Source: Ruminococcus sp.
GTDB taxonomy: Bacteria > Bacillota > Clostridia > Oscillospirales > Ruminococcaceae
Assembly: GCF_017464355.1 (NCBI RefSeq)
Contig: NZ_JAFUAG010000041.1
Span: 248,001-312,000, forward strand
Reading direction: 5' to 3'
DNA length: 64,000 nt
The notes under the pieces were generated by a model. The model did not search any database and was not told the DNA's origin. It saw nothing but the letters and a program-made list of their open reading frames with translations. Numbering within the stretch: position 1 is the first letter of the stretch; each line of letters begins with the position of its first letter. The position numbers and the translations under genes were made by a program. Shown one piece after another: positions 25,312-35,278 of the stretch.

Positions 25312-26334
25312 ATGGATGATAGAAAACTCAAGATATTATCTGCTGTAGTAGATGAATATATAATCACAGGTGAGCCTGTGGGTTCAAAGGCTATAATGAA
25401 CCATATCAAGGCCTCATCAGCGACTATACGCAACGAGATGGCCGAGCTTGAAAAGCAGGGCTATCTTGAACAGCCTCACACTTCGGCAGGACGTGTGCCA
25501 ACCTACAAGGGCTACAGGCTCTATGTGGATAAGCTTATGGAGCAGGACCCTCTCACTGAGGAGGAGAAAAAACAGCTTGACTCCATGCTACCCGATGACT
25601 TTGTCACCGAAAAGGACCTTGTGGAAAGCGCTTCGCTGGCGCTGGCCGACCTGACAAAGTGCGCAACTGTGGTGGCAAATTCAACACCTAAGTTCTCGCT
25701 GATATCAAAGGTAGAGGTAATACCTACGGGAAAGCGTATGTATGTCATTCTCATGATAACCTCTAACGGTGAGATAAAGAACAAGGTGTGCAGACTTGAA
25801 TTTGACCTTACTCATGAACAGCTGGAGTTCTTTGATAATTTTGTAAAGCAGAATCTCAACGGTGTTCCGCTGAGTGAGCTGACAGATGCAAATATCGAGA
25901 AGCTGACCGAGGCTATGGGCGCATATATGATGACCCTTTCGCCGTTGGTTAGCGAACTGCTGAAAATGTCCAAGGAGCTTGACCGCAGTGTAGTGGTCAA
26001 GGGGCAGAAAAATCTGCTGACCTGCAAGGACTTCGACCAGACTGAGATAATCTCTTTCCTTGACAATGAGAAGGAACTAATGGATTTTATAGACAGTACC
26101 TTCTCGGGTCTGAATGTAAAGTTCTCCCCTGAAGCTGAGGGATTCGTGATACACAATTCTTCGATAATAACTGCACCTTTTTCAAAGGGCGGCAAAACTG
26201 CAGGTACGCTGGGGCTCATAGGTCCCATGAGGATAGATTACGCAAAATTCATACCATATCTTGAATACTTCACTTCCCGTATATCTGATATGATAGACGC
26301 AAGAGATGAAAATATTGACGATGAAAATAACTGA
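25312..26334 (+). CDS. hrcA: Heat-inducible transcription repressor HrcA
   Basis: The 340-residue repressor binds CIRCE and controls its own operon. The N-terminal winged helix contains RKLKILSAVVDEYI, GEPVGSKAI and ATIRNEMAELEKQGYLEQPH, followed by HTSAGRVPTYKGYRLYVD-type sequence characteristic of HrcA, a GAF-like middle domain and a C-terminal SIITAPFSKGGKTAGTLGLI dimerisation segment. It lies 57 nt after CIRCE and is the first gene of hrcA-grpE-dnaK-dnaJ, as in most Gram-positives. Confidence 0.96.
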   Translation: MDDRKLKILSAVVDEYIITGEPVGSKAIMNHIKASSATIRNEMAELEKQGYLEQPHTSAGRVPTYKGYRLYVDKLMEQDPLTEEEKKQLDSMLPDDFVTEKDLVESASLALADLTKCATVVANSTPKFSLISKVEVIPTGKRMYVILMITSNGEIKNKVCRLEFDLTHEQLEFFDNFVKQNLNGVPLSELTDANIEKLTEAMGAYMMTLSPLVSELLKMSKELDRSVVVKGQKNLLTCKDFDQTEIISFLDNEKELMDFIDSTFSGLNVKFSPEAEGFVIHNSSIITAPFSKGGKTAGTLGLIGPMRIDYAKFIPYLEYFTSRISDMIDARDENIDDENN

Positions 26335-26354
26335 AAGAAAGGCAGGCGCATAAA

Positions 26355-26921
26355 ATGGCTTTTGAGGAAAAGGACATGGAAGAGCTTGAAGATGAGGTAG
26401 AGACCTTCGAGAATACGGAGGACACCGAGGAGAAAGAGGAAAATTCAGAGGAGAGCGCCGAAGAGCCTGACGAAGAGCAGAGCGAGGAAGACAAGCTGAA
26501 AGCTGAACTGGCTGAAAGCAAGGACAAGTACCTCAGGCTTATGGCTGAGTACGATAACTTCCGCAAGCGTTCTGCAAAGGAAAGGCTGGAGCTTTCCGCT
26601 TCGGTAAAGGGAGATACGGTTGCTGACATACTTCCCGTCATCGACAATTTCGAGAGGGCGCTCAATACCGAAACAGAAGACGAGGCTTACAAGCAGGGCA
26701 TCGAGATGATATTCAAGCAGTTCAATGATGCACTGACTAAGCTGGGCATAGAAGCTATCGACCCTGTGGGCGAAACTTTTGATCCCAATATAGCAAATGC
26801 AGTTAACCAGATAGAAGACCCCGAGCTCGGCGAAAATGTGGTAGCGCAGGTCTTCCAGAAAGGTTACAGGATAGGCGACAAGGTCATCAGATATGCGATG
26901 GTCGTTGTGGCAAATCCGTAG
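26355..26921 (+). CDS. grpE: Nucleotide exchange factor GrpE
   Basis: GrpE releases ADP from DnaK. The 188 residues start with a long, very acidic disordered/coiled region (residues 5-50, mostly Glu), continue with the dimerisation helix (LAESKDKYLRLMAEYDNFRKR) and end with the beta-rich GrpE signature near VVAQVFQKGYRIGDKVIRYAMV. It lies 20 nt after hrcA in the CIRCE-controlled operon. The strongly acidic N-terminus is longer than in E. coli. Confidence 0.95.
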   Translation: MAFEEKDMEELEDEVETFENTEDTEEKEENSEESAEEPDEEQSEEDKLKAELAESKDKYLRLMAEYDNFRKRSAKERLELSASVKGDTVADILPVIDNFERALNTETEDEAYKQGIEMIFKQFNDALTKLGIEAIDPVGETFDPNIANAVNQIEDPELGENVVAQVFQKGYRIGDKVIRYAMVVVANP

Positions 26922-27012
26922 TAAACAAAGTATATAGAACGCGGCAGATACCGCATTGTATATGATCACCTGAACCAATTAAAAAGAGAAAAAATCGAAA
27001 GGATGATATTTT

Positions 27013-28872
27013 ATGGCAAAGATCATAGGTATAGACCTTGGTACAACAAACTCCTGCGTAGCAGTTATGGAAGGCGGCGAGGCAGTAGTTATCCCCAACA
27101 GCGAGGGTGCGAGAACAACTCCTTCTGTTGTAGGACTTTCCAAGACAGGCGACAGACTTGTAGGTCAGGTCGCTAAAAGACAGGCAGTTACAAACTACGA
27201 GAACACTGTTATCTCCATAAAGAGACACATGGGTTCTGACTATAAGGCGTCTATGGGCGGCAAGGAGTATACTCCTCAGGAGATCTCCGCTATGATACTC
27301 CAGAAGCTGAAGGCTGATGCTGAGGCTTATCTGGGTGAAAAGGTAACTGAGGCTGTTATCACAGTTCCCGCTTACTTCACCGATGCCCAGAGGCAGGCAA
27401 CCAAGGACGCAGGACAGATCGCCGGTCTGACAGTTAAGAGAATAATCAACGAGCCTACTGCTGCCGCACTTTCTTACGGTATCGATAAGGAAGAAGACCA
27501 GAAGGTAATGGTTTATGACCTGGGCGGCGGTACATTCGATGTATCTATCATCGAAATGGGCGACGGTGTTACCGAAGTTCTGGCTACCGCAGGCAACAAC
27601 AAGCTGGGCGGCGATGACTTCGACCAGAGGATCATCGACTGGATGGTAAGCGAGTTCAAGACTGCCGAGGGCGTTGACCTGACAGCTGACAAGCTGGCTA
27701 TGCAGAGACTTAAGGAAGCTGCTGAGAAGGCTAAGATAGAGCTGTCCAGCACACCTTCTTCCACTATCTCACTGCCTTTCATCACAGCTGATTCCACAGG
27801 CCCCAAGCACCTGGAGATGACACTGACACAGGCTAAGTTCAATGAGATGACAGCTGACCTGGTAGAGTCCACCATGGGCCCCGTAAGACAGGCACTGAGC
27901 GACTCGGGTCTTTCCGCAGGCGACCTGCAGAAGGTACTGATGGTCGGCGGTTCTTCCAGAATACCTGCTGTTCAGGAAGCTGTAAAGAGATTTATCGGCA
28001 AGGATCCTTTCAAGGGTATCAACCCTGATGAGTGCGTAGCTCTTGGTGCTGCATACCAGGGCGGTGTTCTCGGCGGCGACGTTAAGGACGGCCTGCTGCT
28101 GCTGGACGTTACTCCTCTGTCTCTCGGTCTGGAGACCATGGGCGGCGTATGCACCAAGATCATTGAGAGAAACACCACTATCCCTACCAAGAAGAGCCAG
28201 ATATTCTCCACCGCTGCTGATAACCAGAGCGCTGTTGACATCAACGTTCTGCAGGGCGAAAGAGAATTTGCAAAAGATAACAAGCAGCTGGGTATGTTCA
28301 GGCTGGACGGTATCGCTCCTGCTCCCAGAGGTATCCCTCAGATCGAAGTTACCTTCGATATCGACGCTAACGGTATAGTTCATGTTTCTGCTAAGGATCT
28401 GGGCACAGGCAAGGAGCAGAACATCACTATCACTTCTTCTACCAATATGTCCAAGGAAGACATCGACAAGGCTGTAAAGGAAGCTGAGGCTTTCGCTGCA
28501 GAAGATGCCAAGAAGAAGGAAGAGGTAGACACCAGAAACAATGCCGATCAGCTGGCATTCCAGGCTGAAAAGGCACTGAAGGACTTCGGTGACAAGGTAG
28601 ATGCTGCTGACAAGGCTTCCTGCGAGAGCAAGATAGAAGCCCTGAAGGAAGCTCTCAAGGGCACTGATATAGAGGCTATCAAGGCTAAGCACAAGGATCT
28701 GGAGGAGACCTTCCAGCAGGTAGCTACAAAGGTTTACCAGCAGGCAGGCGGTCAGGGCGGTGCGCAGGGCTTTGACCCCAACAACATGAACATGGGCGGC
28801 GGCGCAGCTGCTGCTGATGACAACAAGGGCGGCGATGACGTTATCGACGCTGAGTTCACTGACGCAGATTAA
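27013..28872 (+). CDS. dnaK: Chaperone protein DnaK (Hsp70)
   Basis: The 619-residue ATP-dependent chaperone has the Hsp70 signatures [14 protein letters not shown] (residues 4-17), [13 protein letters not shown], and [14 protein letters not shown] in the ATPase domain, the substrate-binding domain with [12 protein letters not shown], and a helical lid. The C-terminus is Gly/Asn/Met-rich and ends with [12 protein letters not shown], a typical DnaK tail. It lacks the 24-residue insertion of Gram-negative DnaK, consistent with Firmicutes. It lies about 90 nt after grpE with AAAGGATG as ribosome site. Confidence 0.97.
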   Translation: MAKIIGIDLGTTNSCVAVMEGGEAVVIPNSEGARTTPSVVGLSKTGDRLVGQVAKRQAVTNYENTVISIKRHMGSDYKASMGGKEYTPQEISAMILQKLKADAEAYLGEKVTEAVITVPAYFTDAQRQATKDAGQIAGLTVKRIINEPTAAALSYGIDKEEDQKVMVYDLGGGTFDVSIIEMGDGVTEVLATAGNNKLGGDDFDQRIIDWMVSEFKTAEGVDLTADKLAMQRLKEAAEKAKIELSSTPSSTISLPFITADSTGPKHLEMTLTQAKFNEMTADLVESTMGPVRQALSDSGLSAGDLQKVLMVGGSSRIPAVQEAVKRFIGKDPFKGINPDECVALGAAYQGGVLGGDVKDGLLLLDVTPLSLGLETMGGVCTKIIERNTTIPTKKSQIFSTAADNQSAVDINVLQGEREFAKDNKQLGMFRLDGIAPAPRGIPQIEVTFDIDANGIVHVSAKDLGTGKEQNITITSSTNMSKEDIDKAVKEAEAFAAEDAKKKEEVDTRNNADQLAFQAEKALKDFGDKVDAADKASCESKIEALKEALKGTDIEAIKAKHKDLEETFQQVATKVYQQAGGQGGAQGFDPNNMNMGGGAAAADDNKGGDDVIDAEFTDAD

Positions 28873-28942
28873 TATGAGATAATGCAGGTTGCCTCCGTTC
28901 CGTTTTACGGAATGGGGGTATACCCCTTTAGGAGCGATATAT

Positions 28943-30097
28943 ATGGCAGAGAAAAGAGATTACTATGAAGTGCTCGGTGTCCAGAAGGGGGCTTCTGACG
29001 ACGAGCTGAAAAAGGCTTTCCGTAAGCTTGCCAAGCAGTATCACCCCGATCTTCACCCGGGAGATAAGGAAGCAGAAGAAAAATTCAAGGAAGTCAATGA
29101 AGCTTATGAGGTGCTTTCCGACCCTGAAAAGCGTTCGAGATATGACCAGTTCGGCCATGCAGGTGTTGACCCCAACTATGGCGGCGGCGCAGGCGCAGGT
29201 GCGGGTGGCTTCGGCGGATTTGGCGACATGGGCGATATTTTCGATTCTATCTTCGGCGGCTTTGGCTTTGGCGGCGGAAGGTCGGCTAACCCTAATGCAC
29301 CCAGACGGGGCGGGGATATCCGTGCAAATCTTACCATTGATTTTATGGAAGCCTGCACAGGCAAAAAGGTCAAGATGAAGTATGCAAGGAATGAGACCTG
29401 TCCCGATTGTAACGGCTCAGGTGCCGCAGCAGGCACTTCTCCCAAGACCTGTCCCGATTGCCACGGCACAGGTTCTGTAAGGATAAGCCAGCGTACACCT
29501 TTTGGTAATATCTCCCAGACTACTACCTGCTCACGATGCGGCGGTAAGGGCAGAGTTGTTGATACTCCCTGCCGTTCATGTTCAGGCCAGGGCATGATAA
29601 AGAAAACCGTTGAACGTGATATCGACATTCCTGCAGGTATTGATGACGGCCAGACTCTCCGCGTTGCAGGGGAGGGTCACAGAGGTACTAACGGCGGCCC
29701 CAGCGGCGACCTGCACATCAATATAAGCGTAAAGGCAGATCCTATTTTTGAACGTGACGGTTATGATGTATGGACAGATATCCCGATAACCTATGCACAG
29801 GCTACTCTTGGCGATGAGATAACTGTTCCTACTGTTGGCGGCAAGGTGAAATATACTGTTCCCGAGGGCACACAGAACAACACTGTCTTCCGCCTGAAAG
29901 GCAAGGGTATCAAGCGCCTGAACAGGTCTGATTACGGCGACCATTATGTGCGCATAAATGTTGAAGTTCCCCGCAACCTCAACCGTGACCAGAAAGAAAA
30001 GCTCCGTGAATTCGAGCGTTCACTGAACGAGAAGAATTATGCGAAGAAAAATTCTTTCAAGGAAAAGCTTGATAAGCTTAAAGACATATTTAAGTAA
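28943..30097 (+). CDS. dnaJ: Chaperone protein DnaJ (Hsp40)
   Basis: DnaJ delivers substrates to DnaK and stimulates its ATPase. The 384 residues comprise a J domain ([20 protein letters not shown] with HPD in [10 protein letters not shown]), a Gly/Phe-rich linker (residues 75-115), four CxxCxGxG zinc motifs ([32 protein letters not shown]) and a C-terminal substrate domain. I chose the ATG at 28943 because AGGAGCG lies just upstream; a start 18 codons earlier would encode unrelated residues. Between dnaK and dnaJ lies the perfect palindrome GGGGTATACCCC (28915-28926). Confidence 0.96.
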   Translation: MAEKRDYYEVLGVQKGASDDELKKAFRKLAKQYHPDLHPGDKEAEEKFKEVNEAYEVLSDPEKRSRYDQFGHAGVDPNYGGGAGAGAGGFGGFGDMGDIFDSIFGGFGFGGGRSANPNAPRRGGDIRANLTIDFMEACTGKKVKMKYARNETCPDCNGSGAAAGTSPKTCPDCHGTGSVRISQRTPFGNISQTTTCSRCGGKGRVVDTPCRSCSGQGMIKKTVERDIDIPAGIDDGQTLRVAGEGHRGTNGGPSGDLHINISVKADPIFERDGYDVWTDIPITYAQATLGDEITVPTVGGKVKYTVPEGTQNNTVFRLKGKGIKRLNRSDYGDHYVRINVEVPRNLNRDQKEKLREFERSLNEKNYAKKNSFKEKLDKLKDIFK

Positions 30098-30101
30098 TAC
30101 T

Positions 30102-30131
30102 GAACGCCTTGTACTTTTGTGCAAGGCGTTC
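30102..30131 (+). terminator. Likely terminator of the heat-shock operon
   Basis: GAACGCCTTG and CAAGGCGTTC form a perfect 10-bp stem with a 10-nt loop. The following sequence (TCTCGGTT) is a poor T-tract. Confidence 0.6.
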
Positions 30132-30168
30132 TCTCGGTTCAGTTGATAAGATCTCATCAAATGAGTGT

Positions 30169-30196
30169 TTGACCTTTCATGAAAATATGCTATAAT
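30169..30196 (+). promoter_or_regulatory. Promoter of the XRE regulator gene
   Basis: TTGACC (30169-30174), 16 nt, TATAAT (30191-30196). Just upstream lies the small palindrome CTCATCAAATGAG, a possible autoregulatory operator. Confidence 0.7.
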
Positions 30197-30254
30197 GTAT
30201 ACAACGACGTCGGAAACAACAAAAACACCATATAGACAAACGGAGGTAACACTT

Positions 30255-31400
30255 ATGAACATAAATTTCAGTGAGGTCTTCAAGAAACTGAGAAAAGAAA
30301 AGGAACTTACACAGGAACAGGCAGCAGAAGTTTTCTGCGTTTCGCCTCAGGCCGTCAGCCGCTGGGAATGCGGGCAGACCACACCTGATATCACTCTGCT
30401 GCCTGTGATAGCAGAATACTTCGGCGTAAGCCTGGAAGTTCTGCTGGGGGTGGAAAATGAGCGCCGCAAGGCTCAGCATGATAAGTATATGGCGGATTTT
30501 GACAGCGCTATAAGAGAAGGCAGCGTAAATGACTGTATCGAGATATCCCGTGCGGGCCTGAAAGATTTCCCACGGAGCTACGAGCTTATGAATGCGCTTA
30601 TGTATGCGCTTTTCATAGCAGGCGATGAAACAGGCAATATCCCAGACTGGAAAGAAAATCAGGCAAAGTACAGTCATGAGATCATCGACCTCGGCGAGCG
30701 CATAATCGCAGGCTGTACTGATGATAATATCCGCCTTGAAGCTAAGGCAAGGCTGGGCTTCCATTACTGCGATGACCTGGGCGACCTTGAAAAGGGCAGA
30801 AAGATCTTTGAGTCGCTCCCCGAGGAGGGGCTTTGCAGAGAAAACTACATCTACTTGGCGCTGCGGGGCGATGAAAGGCTTGACCATATCGGCAGACGTG
30901 TATGCAGCAGTGCAGGAGATCTTCAGTGGAACATCTGGGAAATGATTTGCTCGGGTAATACGTGGGAAACTGAGAAAAAGGCTGTTGAAAAGGAAGTATT
31001 CACAGCTGAGGAACGCATAAAGTATATGCAGGTGATAGAGGATATCGAAGCACTCATCTTTAATGATGACGACCACGGTTCGTTTTATCGTACACTTCCA
31101 AGAGAGTATTTCAGAATGATAATCCCCGACCTTATCTCCCTTGGCAGGAAAGAAGAGGCTCTGGCCTACAGCGAGAAGGCCTGCAGCTATATGGAAAAGT
31201 TTTTTGCACTTCCCGAAAAGTACACTTACACTTCGCCGCTGGTAAGGGGTTCTGTATGCAGCAAGAAATGGGAGACCGCAGATGACCGTCCCGAAGCAAG
31301 GATAGTATACGAGAACTATATCTGCCGTGAATGTTACGACGCAATAAAGGACGAGCCAAGATTTAAAGCTGTCATCGACAGGATAAAGAAACTCTTCTGA
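30255..31400 (+). CDS. XRE-family transcriptional regulator with helical repeat C-terminus
   Basis: The 381-residue protein begins with a Cro/CI helix-turn-helix (FKKLRKEKELTQEQAAEVFC, VSPQAVSRWECGQTTPDI), followed by the usual DITLLPVIAEYFGVSLEVLLGV stretch. The remaining 300 residues are predicted helical with TPR-like spacing (ARLGFHYCDDLGDLEKGRKI; LISLGRKEEALAYSEKACSY). Such proteins often sense a peptide or metabolite, but the ligand is unknown. GGAGG lies 8 nt before the ATG at 30255. It is monocistronic, with its own promoter and terminator. Confidence 0.85.
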   Translation: MNINFSEVFKKLRKEKELTQEQAAEVFCVSPQAVSRWECGQTTPDITLLPVIAEYFGVSLEVLLGVENERRKAQHDKYMADFDSAIREGSVNDCIEISRAGLKDFPRSYELMNALMYALFIAGDETGNIPDWKENQAKYSHEIIDLGERIIAGCTDDNIRLEAKARLGFHYCDDLGDLEKGRKIFESLPEEGLCRENYIYLALRGDERLDHIGRRVCSSAGDLQWNIWEMICSGNTWETEKKAVEKEVFTAEERIKYMQVIEDIEALIFNDDDHGSFYRTLPREYFRMIIPDLISLGRKEEALAYSEKACSYMEKFFALPEKYTYTSPLVRGSVCSKKWETADDRPEARIVYENYICRECYDAIKDEPRFKAVIDRIKKLF

Positions 31401-31402
31401 GC

Positions 31403-31432
31403 AAAAGAGGCATACCCGCAGGTATGCCTTTT
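31403..31432. terminator. Bidirectional terminator
   Basis: GGCATACC and GGTATGCC pair around a 4-nt loop, flanked by AAAAG on one side and TTTT on the other. It separates two convergent genes. Confidence 0.83.
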
Positions 31433-31433
31433 C

Positions 31434-32003
31434 TCATATTCTTCTTTTGGGCTTTTTGAATGGGTCCTGGTAGACCTTTATCAGCTTGAGCATGGAGATG
31501 CGGTAAACTGTGATGTGTATAACACAGCCTATGGCCAGAGCTATCTTCTCGGCCAGCAGCCTGCTGTCATGAATATCCGTCAGCTGACCGGATAGCTTTT
31601 TGAAATAACTTTCTTCATACCGGTAAATGTAAACACCGTTTATGGCTTCTCTTAAGGCCTCTGCATAAAAGGGAAGTGAGTAGTGGTAGATATAGAACGC
31701 ATATGCAATGGGTATCAGTGAGTAGAAGATAAAATATACGGTGTAGAACTTATACTCGCTCTTCGGGAAATGGTATATTGAGGAACATCGCAGATCCCTT
31801 GTGAAAACAATGGCAAGCCACGCTATCACACCTGAAACTATCAATGCTGACAAAATGAAAGTCACATACACAGGTGAGTTTACAGTTTCAAATTTTATCC
31901 TTGCGCCTGTTATCGTCATCTTGACAATGACATCATTGAGTATGTACAGAATTGCCGAAAATATGCCCATACGCTTGATAAACCGCTTGGTGAACAGTGT
32001 CAT
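31434..32003 (-). CDS. Membrane protein of unknown function (189 aa)
   Basis: I do not recognise this protein. It has about four membrane segments: residues 12-28 (MGIFSAILYILNDVIV), 46-67 (YVTFILSALIVSGVIAWLAI), 86-104 (FYTVYFIFYSLIPIAYAFYI) and 150-168 (KIALAIGCVIHITVYRI). Both ends are basic (KRFIKR and KKPKRRI). AAAGAGG precedes the ATG by 7 nt. It is transcribed alone from a perfect promoter; the surroundings give no hint to function. Confidence 0.72.
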   Translation of the reverse strand: MTLFTKRFIKRMGIFSAILYILNDVIVKMTITGARIKFETVNSPVYVTFILSALIVSGVIAWLAIVFTRDLRCSSIYHFPKSEYKFYTVYFIFYSLIPIAYAFYIYHYSLPFYAEALREAINGVYIYRYEESYFKKLSGQLTDIHDSRLLAEKIALAIGCVIHITVYRISMLKLIKVYQDPFKKPKRRI

Positions 32004-32047
32004 TGAAAGACCTCTTTTCCTCAGATAGTTCTTCTGTGTTTCGGTTA

Positions 32048-32076
32048 ATTATATCATATACTTTTATGTTTGTCAA
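32048..32076 (-). promoter_or_regulatory. Promoter of the 189-aa membrane protein gene
   Basis: Minus strand TTGACA (32071-32076), 17 nt, TATAAT (32048-32053), perfect consensus. Confidence 0.86.
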
Positions 32077-32111
32077 TCAGTATCAAAAAAGTAAAATAAT
32101 AGTAAAAATGC

Positions 32112-32140
32112 TTGTATTCTCGTTTGTGATGTGTTATAAT
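32112..32140 (+). promoter_or_regulatory. Promoter of the split methionine synthase operon
   Basis: TTGTAT (32112-32117), 17 nt, TATAAT (32135-32140). Only about 25 nt separate the predicted transcript start from the first codon, so there is no room for a SAM or cobalamin riboswitch. Confidence 0.75.
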
Positions 32141-32171
32141 ATGACATAGCTGACTTTGGGAGGGACGCAGA

Positions 32172-32861
32172 TTGAACGGATATTTGCAGGTCGAGCTTGA
32201 TAGTCTTAACAAAAGTGAAGCTCTGCGGTATATGGGTTACGGCAGCACTGCTCCCGATGAGAAGATCATGTCTATGATGAACGAGGTCGAGAAAACGCTG
32301 CTGCAGGTCATAAAGCCCTGCTGTATCTACCATGTGTTCGATATCGAAGCAAGGGAAAACAGCGTGGCGGTCTGCGGTACGGCGCTGGTGCTTGAAGGTA
32401 AAGCTATAACCGAACACCTGGCAGGCTGCACAAAATGTGTGCTTATGGCAGCGACCCTTTCAGCCCATGCTGACAGGGTGATACGACGATATGAAGCTAC
32501 CGATATGACTTATGCGGTAATGGCAGATTTTCTTGCCAGCGCAGCAGTGGAACAGGTCTGTGACAGGGCAGATGAACAGGTCAGGAAAGAGTTCGGTGAA
32601 TTTTACCAGACCTGGCGGTTCTCTCCCGGCTACGGGGATCTGCCGCTGGATATACAGGGCAGCTTTTTAGATGTTCTTCAGGCGCAGAAACGCATAGGCC
32701 TCAACGCCACGGAGAACAATATACTCACCCCGAGAAAATCCGTCACGGCGGTCATCGGGCTGAGCGACCATGAGATACCAAAGGGCAGGCAGGGATGTAC
32801 TGCCTGCAATATGAAAGACGTATGCCAATTCAGGAAACGAGGAGATCATTGTGGGATTTAG
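32172..32861 (+). CDS. Methionine synthase activation-domain protein (stand-alone)
   Basis: This 229-residue protein corresponds to the reactivation domain that in E. coli is the C-terminal part of MetH; it lets reductive methylation repair the cobalamin cofactor with S-adenosylmethionine. The matching region includes EALRYMGYGSTAPDE, LAGCTKCVLMAATLSAHAD, and RFSPGYGDLPLDIQ, where the RxxPGYG motif binds SAM. A C-terminal cysteine set (CTACNMKDVCQFRKRGDHC) could hold an iron-sulfur cluster as reductant. It starts at TTG with GGGAGGG 7 nt upstream and overlaps metH by 11 nt, fitting a split enzyme. Confidence 0.85.
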   Translation: MNGYLQVELDSLNKSEALRYMGYGSTAPDEKIMSMMNEVEKTLLQVIKPCCIYHVFDIEARENSVAVCGTALVLEGKAITEHLAGCTKCVLMAATLSAHADRVIRRYEATDMTYAVMADFLASAAVEQVCDRADEQVRKEFGEFYQTWRFSPGYGDLPLDIQGSFLDVLQAQKRIGLNATENNILTPRKSVTAVIGLSDHEIPKGRQGCTACNMKDVCQFRKRGDHCGI

Positions 32862-35217
32862 AGAACTTCTGAAAGAAAAGGAATTTATCATACTTGACGG
32901 CGCCATGGGTACCATGCTGCAGGCCAAGGGTCTGAAAATGGGCGAGACCCCCGAGGCTATGAATATCGAGAAGCCCGAGTGGCTCCTTGATATTCACAGA
33001 CGGTACGTTGAAGCGGGCTCTGATGTGATATATGCCAACACCTTCGGCGCCAACCGTCACAAACTGGCCAAGTGCGGCTACTCGGTGGATAAAATAATAG
33101 GCGAGGGCATAAAGCTTGCCCGTCAGGCGACTGAGGGCACAGATACCCTTGTGGCGCTGGATATAGGTTCTATCGGCCAGATGCTTGAACCGACGGGGAC
33201 TTTGGCTTTTGAGGAAGCCTATGACATTTTCAAGGAAATGGTCATTGCAGGAAAAGAAGCCGATGTGGTCGTTTTTGAGACCATGACAGACCTCTATGAA
33301 CTCAAGGCTGCCATACTTGCAGCTAAGGAGAACAGCGACCTGCCTATAATGTGTACCATGACCTTTGAGCAGAATATGCGTACTTTCACAGGTGTTGATA
33401 TAAGCGCTATGTGCCTGACGGCAGAGGGCCTGGGCGTTGACGCTGTGGGTGTAAACTGCTCTCTGGGACCCAAGGAGCTTTATCCTGTTGTTGAGAAGAT
33501 ATGTCAGTGGACAAATCTGCCTGTGGTCGTTAAGCCAAATGCAGGTTTGCCCGACCCTGTTACCAATGAGTATAACTGCTCGGCAGAAGAATTTGCAGAG
33601 CTGGCAAAGGATCTTATCCCCCTGGGTATCAAGATAATAGGCGGCTGCTGCGGTACCGACCCCAAGTACATCGCCTGCTTGAAAGAAATGCTTGCAGATA
33701 AAAAAGCTGTACAAAGAAATGTACATATACCCGCTGTGTGCTGTTCAGCCACAGATGTTGTGGTCATAGACCAGCCCCGTATCATCGGCGAGCGCATAAA
33801 TCCCACAGGCAAAAAGCGCTTCAAGCAGGCTCTGCTTGACGGCGATATAGATTATATCCTCGGCCAGGCGATAGAGCAGATAAATGCAGGGGCAGATATA
33901 CTTGATGTCAACGTAGGTTTGCCTGCTATAGATGAAAAAGCTATGATGGTAAGGGCGGTCAAAGCCCTGCAGGGTGTGGTGGATGTTCCGCTGCAGCTTG
34001 ATTCGACTATTCCTGAGGTCATGGAGACTGCCCTGCGTGTATACAACGGCAAGCCCATAGTCAACTCGGTAAATGCAGAGGAAAAGTCACTGAACACAGT
34101 CCTGCCGCTGGTAAAGAAATACGGTGCTGCCGTAGTCGGCCTTACCCTTGATGAGAACGGCATACCCAAGACCGCTGATGAGCGCTTCAAGCTGGCTAAG
34201 AAGATACTTGACCGTGCCATGGCCATAGGTATCCGCCGTGAAGATGTTTATATCGACTGCCTTACGCTTACAGCTTCGGCTGAACAGGAAAACGTTATGC
34301 AGACAGTAAATGCTGTCCGCCGTGTCAAGGAAGAACTTGGGCTCAGGACAGTGCTTGGTGTTTCAAATATCAGCTTTGGCCTGCCGAGCCGTGAGATAGT
34401 CAACCACAATTTCCTGATGATGTGCCTGACCAGCGGCCTTGACCTGCCTATCATGAACCCCAATATCGATTCCATGACAGCAACTGTCAGGGCGTATAAG
34501 CTGCTGACAAATATTGACAAGAACTCGGTGGACTTTATAGCTCACTATGGTGCAGATACATCTTCCCCGACACCTAAGGCTGAGAAAAAGTCAGAGATGG
34601 ATCTGCCCTATGCCATAGAGAACGGCCTTAAGGGCGAGGGCGCCGAGATAACCGCAAAGCTCCTTGAAACCACTGATGCTATGGTCATAATCAATGAAAT
34701 GCTGGTGCCTGCTCTTGATAAAGCAGGTGAACAGTTCGAGAAGGGCAAAATATTCCTGCCCCAGCTTATTCAGACCGCAGGTGTGGCACAGGCTTGCTTT
34801 GAGGTCATAAAGCAGAAAATGCTGGCTGAGGGCGGCAACAGCGTATCAAAGGGGAAGATAATCCTGGCTACGGTAAAGGGCGATATCCATGATATCGGCA
34901 AGAACATCGTCAAGGTACTGCTGGAGAATTACGGCTATGATGTCATCGACCTGGGCAAGGACGTTGATTACCAGACGGTGGTCGATGCTGCCATTGAAAA
35001 CGATGTTCATCTGGTAGGTCTTTCGGCGCTGATGACCACCACCCTTGTCAGCATGGAGGAAACTATCAAGCTGCTCCGCGCCAATAATGTTGACTGCAAG
35101 ATAATGGTTGGAGGTGCAGTCGTCACCCCTGATTATGCTGAACAGATAGGTGCGGATTTCTACTCAAAGGACGCAAAGCAGTCTGTAGATATCGCAAGAC
35201 AAGTTTTCGGCAACTGA
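32851..35217 (+). CDS. metH: Cobalamin-dependent methionine synthase MetH, lacking activation domain
   Basis: It transfers a methyl group from 5-methyltetrahydrofolate to homocysteine through cobalamin. The 788 residues contain, in order, a homocysteine-binding barrel with zinc cysteines in GVNCSLGP and GGCCGTDP, a pterin-binding barrel (IGERINPTGKKRFK, ADILDVNVGLP), the four-helix cap and a cobalamin-binding Rossmann domain with the DxHxxG motif (VKGDIHDIGKNIV). The C-terminal reactivation domain of long MetH is absent and is supplied by the upstream gene. GTG start with AGGAG upstream; translation is probably coupled. Confidence 0.93.
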   Translation: MGFRELLKEKEFIILDGAMGTMLQAKGLKMGETPEAMNIEKPEWLLDIHRRYVEAGSDVIYANTFGANRHKLAKCGYSVDKIIGEGIKLARQATEGTDTLVALDIGSIGQMLEPTGTLAFEEAYDIFKEMVIAGKEADVVVFETMTDLYELKAAILAAKENSDLPIMCTMTFEQNMRTFTGVDISAMCLTAEGLGVDAVGVNCSLGPKELYPVVEKICQWTNLPVVVKPNAGLPDPVTNEYNCSAEEFAELAKDLIPLGIKIIGGCCGTDPKYIACLKEMLADKKAVQRNVHIPAVCCSATDVVVIDQPRIIGERINPTGKKRFKQALLDGDIDYILGQAIEQINAGADILDVNVGLPAIDEKAMMVRAVKALQGVVDVPLQLDSTIPEVMETALRVYNGKPIVNSVNAEEKSLNTVLPLVKKYGAAVVGLTLDENGIPKTADERFKLAKKILDRAMAIGIRREDVYIDCLTLTASAEQENVMQTVNAVRRVKEELGLRTVLGVSNISFGLPSREIVNHNFLMMCLTSGLDLPIMNPNIDSMTATVRAYKLLTNIDKNSVDFIAHYGADTSSPTPKAEKKSEMDLPYAIENGLKGEGAEITAKLLETTDAMVIINEMLVPALDKAGEQFEKGKIFLPQLIQTAGVAQACFEVIKQKMLAEGGNSVSKGKIILATVKGDIHDIGKNIVKVLLENYGYDVIDLGKDVDYQTVVDAAIENDVHLVGLSALMTTTLVSMEETIKLLRANNVDCKIMVGGAVVTPDYAEQIGADFYSKDAKQSVDIARQVFGN

Positions 35218-35230
35218 ATAATTCTTTAAG

Positions 35231-35278
35231 ACGTTCCCATAATCAGTATGTAATTACTTTTTATGGGAGCGTGTTTTT
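35231..35278 (+). terminator. Terminator of metH that overlaps the next ribosome site
   Basis: CGTTCCCATAA (35232-35242) pairs with TTATGGGAGCG (35261-35271), followed by TGTTTTT. The 3' arm contains GGGAG, the likely ribosome site of the ORF starting at 35279. Confidence 0.72.
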
